Of a DNA stretch of 60,032 nt, positions 57,593 to 60,032 are shown piece by piece. This DNA comes from Bradyrhizobium guangdongense. Lineage in GTDB: Bacteria; Pseudomonadota; Alphaproteobacteria; Rhizobiales; Xanthobacteraceae. Numbering within the stretch: the stretch's first letter is position 1; each line of letters begins with the position of its first letter. The notes under the pieces are model-generated. The model did not search any database and was not told where the DNA came from. It worked only from the letters and a program-made list of their open reading frames with translations. The stretch is taken from NCBI RefSeq assembly GCF_006483445.1, contig NZ_PPPT01000034.1:1-60032 (forward strand), in the 5' to 3' direction. The position numbers were made by a program, and so were the translations under genes.

Positions 57593-59398
57593 ATGAGTAC
57601 CGTGACGACCGACAAGCCGACCGAGACCAAGTTCGATGCTGAAGCCTTCGCGATGAATGTCGCGCGGGCGATGGAGAACGGGGGCAAGGCGCTCGCCGCC
57701 ATTTTGCAGCCGCGCGACGGCGCCGCCGTGCAGGACCGCCCGCCGCCCGAACTGACCGAGATGGTCAAGACCTTCACTGCGGTCGCCGAATACTGGCTGT
57801 CGGACAATGCCCGCGCCTCCGAGCTGCAGACGCGGCTCGCCAAGGATTATCTCGACCTCTGGGGCACCGCCGCACGCCGCATGGCCGGCGAGCAGGTCGC
57901 GCCCGCGATCGACGCCTCGCCGCGCGACAAGCGGTTTGCCGATCCGGAGTGGAAGTCGAACCAGTTCTTCGACTTCATGAAGCAGCTCTATCTGCTCACC
58001 ACCAAGCGCGCCCATGAGCTGGTGCAGGATGCCGACGGTCTCGATCCGCATACCCGCCGCAAGGCGGAGTTCTACATGCAGCAGGTCACCAACGCGCTGT
58101 CGCCGTCGAACTTCGTGCTGACCAACCCGGAAGTGCTGCGCGAAACCGTTGCATCGAACGGCGACAATCTGGCGCGCGGCTTGAAGATGCTCGCGGAGGA
58201 CATCGCAGCCGGCAAGGGCACGCTGAAGATCCGCCAGTCCAATCCGGACAATCTCGAGCTCGGCGTCAACATGGCGACGACACCTGGCAAGGTGATCTTC
58301 CAGAACGAGATGATGCAGCTCATCCAGTATTCGCCGACCACGGAGAAGGTGCTGCGCACGCCGCTCCTGATCGTGCCGCCCTGGATCAACAAGTTCTACA
58401 TCCTCGATCTCAAGCCGGAAAAATCCTACATCAAATGGTGCGTCGACCAGGGCATCACCGTGTTCGTGATCTCCTGGGTCAATCCCGACAAGTCTCTCGG
58501 CAACAAGAGCTGGGAAGACTACATGAAGGAGGGCCCGCTCACCGCGATGGACGTGATCGAGAAGGTCACCGGTGAGCTGAAGGTGCACACCGCCGGCTAT
58601 TGCGTCGGCGGCACGATGCTCGCGACGACGCTGGCCTGGCTGGCCGAGAAGCGCCGCCAGCGCGTGATGTCGGCGACGTTCTTCGCGGCACAGGTCGACT
58701 TCACCCATGCCGGCGATCTACTCGTGTTCGTCGACGAGAACCAGATCTCCGCGCTCGAACGCGACATGAAGGCCGCAGGCGTCCTCGAAGGCTCCAAGAT
58801 GGCGATGGCCTTCAACATGCTGCGCTCCAACGATTTGATCTGGTCATACGTCGTCAGCAATTACATGAAGGGCCAGCAACCGAGCGCGTTCGACCTCCTG
58901 CACTGGAATTCGGACGCGACCCGCATGAGCGCATCGAACCACTCTTATTATTTGCGCAACTGCTATCTGGAGAACCGGCTCTCCACCGGCACCATGGTGC
59001 TCGACAACACCCTGCTCGATCTCTCCAAGGTCAAGGTCCCCGTCTACAACCTGGCAACCCGCGAGGACCACATCGCGCCGGCGGAATCGGTGCTGTACGG
59101 CTCGCAGTTCTTCGGCGGCCCCGTGAAATACGTGCTGTCGGGCTCGGGCCACATCGCAGGCGTGGTCAACCCGCCCGCCTCGAACAAGTACCAGTACTGG
59201 ACCAACGACGACATCAAGGACGTCACGGTGGCCCAGTGGATGAAGGGCGCGCAGGAGCACAAGGGTTCGTGGTGGCCGGACTGGCGGCAATGGCTCAGCG
59301 GCGTCGATTCCGAGGAGGTGCCGGCGCGCATTGTCGGCAGCGAGGCTTATCCCCCGATCGAGGACGCGCCCGGCAGCTACGTCCGCGTTCGCGCATAG
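57593..59398 (+). CDS. phaC: poly(3-hydroxyalkanoate) synthase, class I
   Basis: A 601-residue enzyme polymerising (R)-3-hydroxybutyryl-CoA into PHB granules. The lipase-like box GYCVGGT carries C337 as nucleophile; TREDHIAPAESV gives the catalytic Asp and SGSGHIAGVVNPP the His. The N-terminal domain starts DKPTETKFDAEAFAMNVARAMENGG. Length fits class I (about 590). ATG 57593 lies 228 bp from the divergent lipoprotein gene; no phaA/phaB nearby. Confidence 0.96.
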   Translation: MSTVTTDKPTETKFDAEAFAMNVARAMENGGKALAAILQPRDGAAVQDRPPPELTEMVKTFTAVAEYWLSDNARASELQTRLAKDYLDLWGTAARRMAGEQVAPAIDASPRDKRFADPEWKSNQFFDFMKQLYLLTTKRAHELVQDADGLDPHTRRKAEFYMQQVTNALSPSNFVLTNPEVLRETVASNGDNLARGLKMLAEDIAAGKGTLKIRQSNPDNLELGVNMATTPGKVIFQNEMMQLIQYSPTTEKVLRTPLLIVPPWINKFYILDLKPEKSYIKWCVDQGITVFVISWVNPDKSLGNKSWEDYMKEGPLTAMDVIEKVTGELKVHTAGYCVGGTMLATTLAWLAEKRRQRVMSATFFAAQVDFTHAGDLLVFVDENQISALERDMKAAGVLEGSKMAMAFNMLRSNDLIWSYVVSNYMKGQQPSAFDLLHWNSDATRMSASNHSYYLRNCYLENRLSTGTMVLDNTLLDLSKVKVPVYNLATREDHIAPAESVLYGSQFFGGPVKYVLSGSGHIAGVVNPPASNKYQYWTNDDIKDVTVAQWMKGAQEHKGSWWPDWRQWLSGVDSEEVPARIVGSEAYPPIEDAPGSYVRVRA

Positions 59399-59462
59399 CG
59401 CAATCGCGCCCACTTTCGTATAAGCTCAACCCACCAAGATGAATGAATGAGGGGACCGGGTC

Positions 59463-59861
59463 ATGACGCGTGAATTGTTCTGGCTGACGCTGACGGTGAT
59501 TTTGACCGGCATCCTCTGGGTCCCCTACATCATCAACCGCTGCCAGGTGCGTGGCCTCACCGGCGCCATGGCCAACCCCTCGCGCAACGACAAGCCGCAG
59601 GCGGAGTGGGCGAACCGGCTGATGTTCGCGCATGACAACGCGGTCGAGAACCTCGTGATCTTCGCGCCGCTGGTGCTGATCCTCAATTCGATCGACTATT
59701 CGACGAAATGGACCGTGCTCGCCTGCGCCGTCTATTTCTGGTCGCGCGTCGCGCATCTGATCGTCTACGCCGCGGGCATCCCGGTGTTTCGGACGCTGGC
59801 CTTCACCGTCGGCTTCCTCGCGCAGGCCGTGCTGGCGCTGGCGATCTTCAAGGTGCTGTGA
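59463..59861 (+). CDS. MAPEG family membrane protein
   Basis: A 132-residue, four-helix membrane protein: ELFWLTLTVILTGILWVPYIINR, RLMFAHDNAVENLVIFAPLVLI (conserved Glu-Asn of the family), YFWSRVAHLIVYAAGIPVFRTLAFTVGFLAQ. The family includes microsomal glutathione transferases. GGGGACCGG precedes ATG 59463. 65 bp after phaC. Catalytic activity not proven for bacterial members. Confidence 0.9.
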   Translation: MTRELFWLTLTVILTGILWVPYIINRCQVRGLTGAMANPSRNDKPQAEWANRLMFAHDNAVENLVIFAPLVLILNSIDYSTKWTVLACAVYFWSRVAHLIVYAAGIPVFRTLAFTVGFLAQAVLALAIFKVL

Positions 59862-59942
59862 GGCATCCCGAAGGGAGCTGCACGTCCCCTTGATCCGGGA
59901 TATCGTCGCGTGGGTTGGGACACCGACGCGAAGGATTTTCCG

Positions 59943-60032
59943 ATGCGGACCCTTTTGTCAGCGGTCGCAATGATCGCGCTCGCCGGATTTTGTGGCCAGG
60001 CCCAGGCGCAATGCCCCGAATTTACCCGCCTG
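59943..60032 (+). CDS. secreted protein, N-terminal part (gene runs off the right edge)
   Basis: ATG 59943 opens a frame that continues to the last base. The first 23 residues are a signal peptide (MRTLLSAVAMIALAGFCGQA and QA), with a Cys shortly after the likely cut (QAQCPEF). Only 30 residues are visible, so the family cannot be named. Confidence 0.6.
   Translation, partial: MRTLLSAVAMIALAGFCGQAQAQCPEFTRL

Noticed and set aside
57476..58708. 410-codon frame opposite phaC
   Set aside because: Antisense shadow; phaC has the full catalytic set.

Overview
The window is high-GC DNA from an alphaproteobacterium, most likely Bradyrhizobium or a close relative. This is inferred from gene content (PilZ proteins, class I PHB synthase, AqpS-type arsenic genes, Omp25-like barrel, EpmA/EpmB/EF-P) and from short dispersed palindromic elements that I associate with Bradyrhizobiaceae. 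No database search was run. Nearly all genes are ordinary chromosomal genes. The clearest compositional outlier is the AT-richer stretch after a tRNA-Glu gene (about 4200-5520).

Layout. 1-8950: small and housekeeping genes (glyoxalase I, GST, PilZ proteins, many tiny membrane proteins), the tRNA-Glu with its orphan insert, and a candidate sRNA. 9100-16250: acyl-lipid desaturase, chemoreceptor, PrsW-like protease, HdeD-like protein, then DAHP synthase behind a textbook-looking transcription attenuator with an aromatic-rich, apparently leaderless leader peptide. 16250-19450: epmB-epmA divergent from efp, so the EF-P factor sits beside its modification enzymes. 19495-29010: M23 peptidase, GltI-like binding protein, cupin-AhpD operon divergent from a MarR regulator with a clear operator, lytic transglycosylase, class II aldolase, SDR, recJ. 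29291-30379: a soluble receptor with its domains in unusual order.

30463-38929 is an arsenic-type resistance island: three ArsR regulators with C-terminal CysCys motifs, three MFS transporters, a flavoprotein with a cysteine-rich tail, two unrelated arsenate reductases and an AqpS-like aquaglyceroporin, but no ArsB or Acr3. An ArsR/SRPBCC pair and a PilZ gene follow.

40643-49586 is a catabolic cluster: TRAP transporter (DctPQM), type II dehydroquinase, TIM-barrel isomerase/dehydratase, FAD-dependent dehydrogenase, an EthD-like protein, a divergent GntR regulator, an SMP-30 lactonase and a SnoaL-like protein. Uptake and breakdown of a quinate/shikimate-like acid is a plausible but unproven reading. 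49200-53070 holds a duplicated SnoaL-Nudix-dehalogenase block in which each copy has lost different members, with an outer-membrane protein gene between them. 53216-56844 is an alaC-hom-glpX run; 57086-60032 carries a lipoprotein, phaC, a MAPEG protein and the start of a secreted protein.
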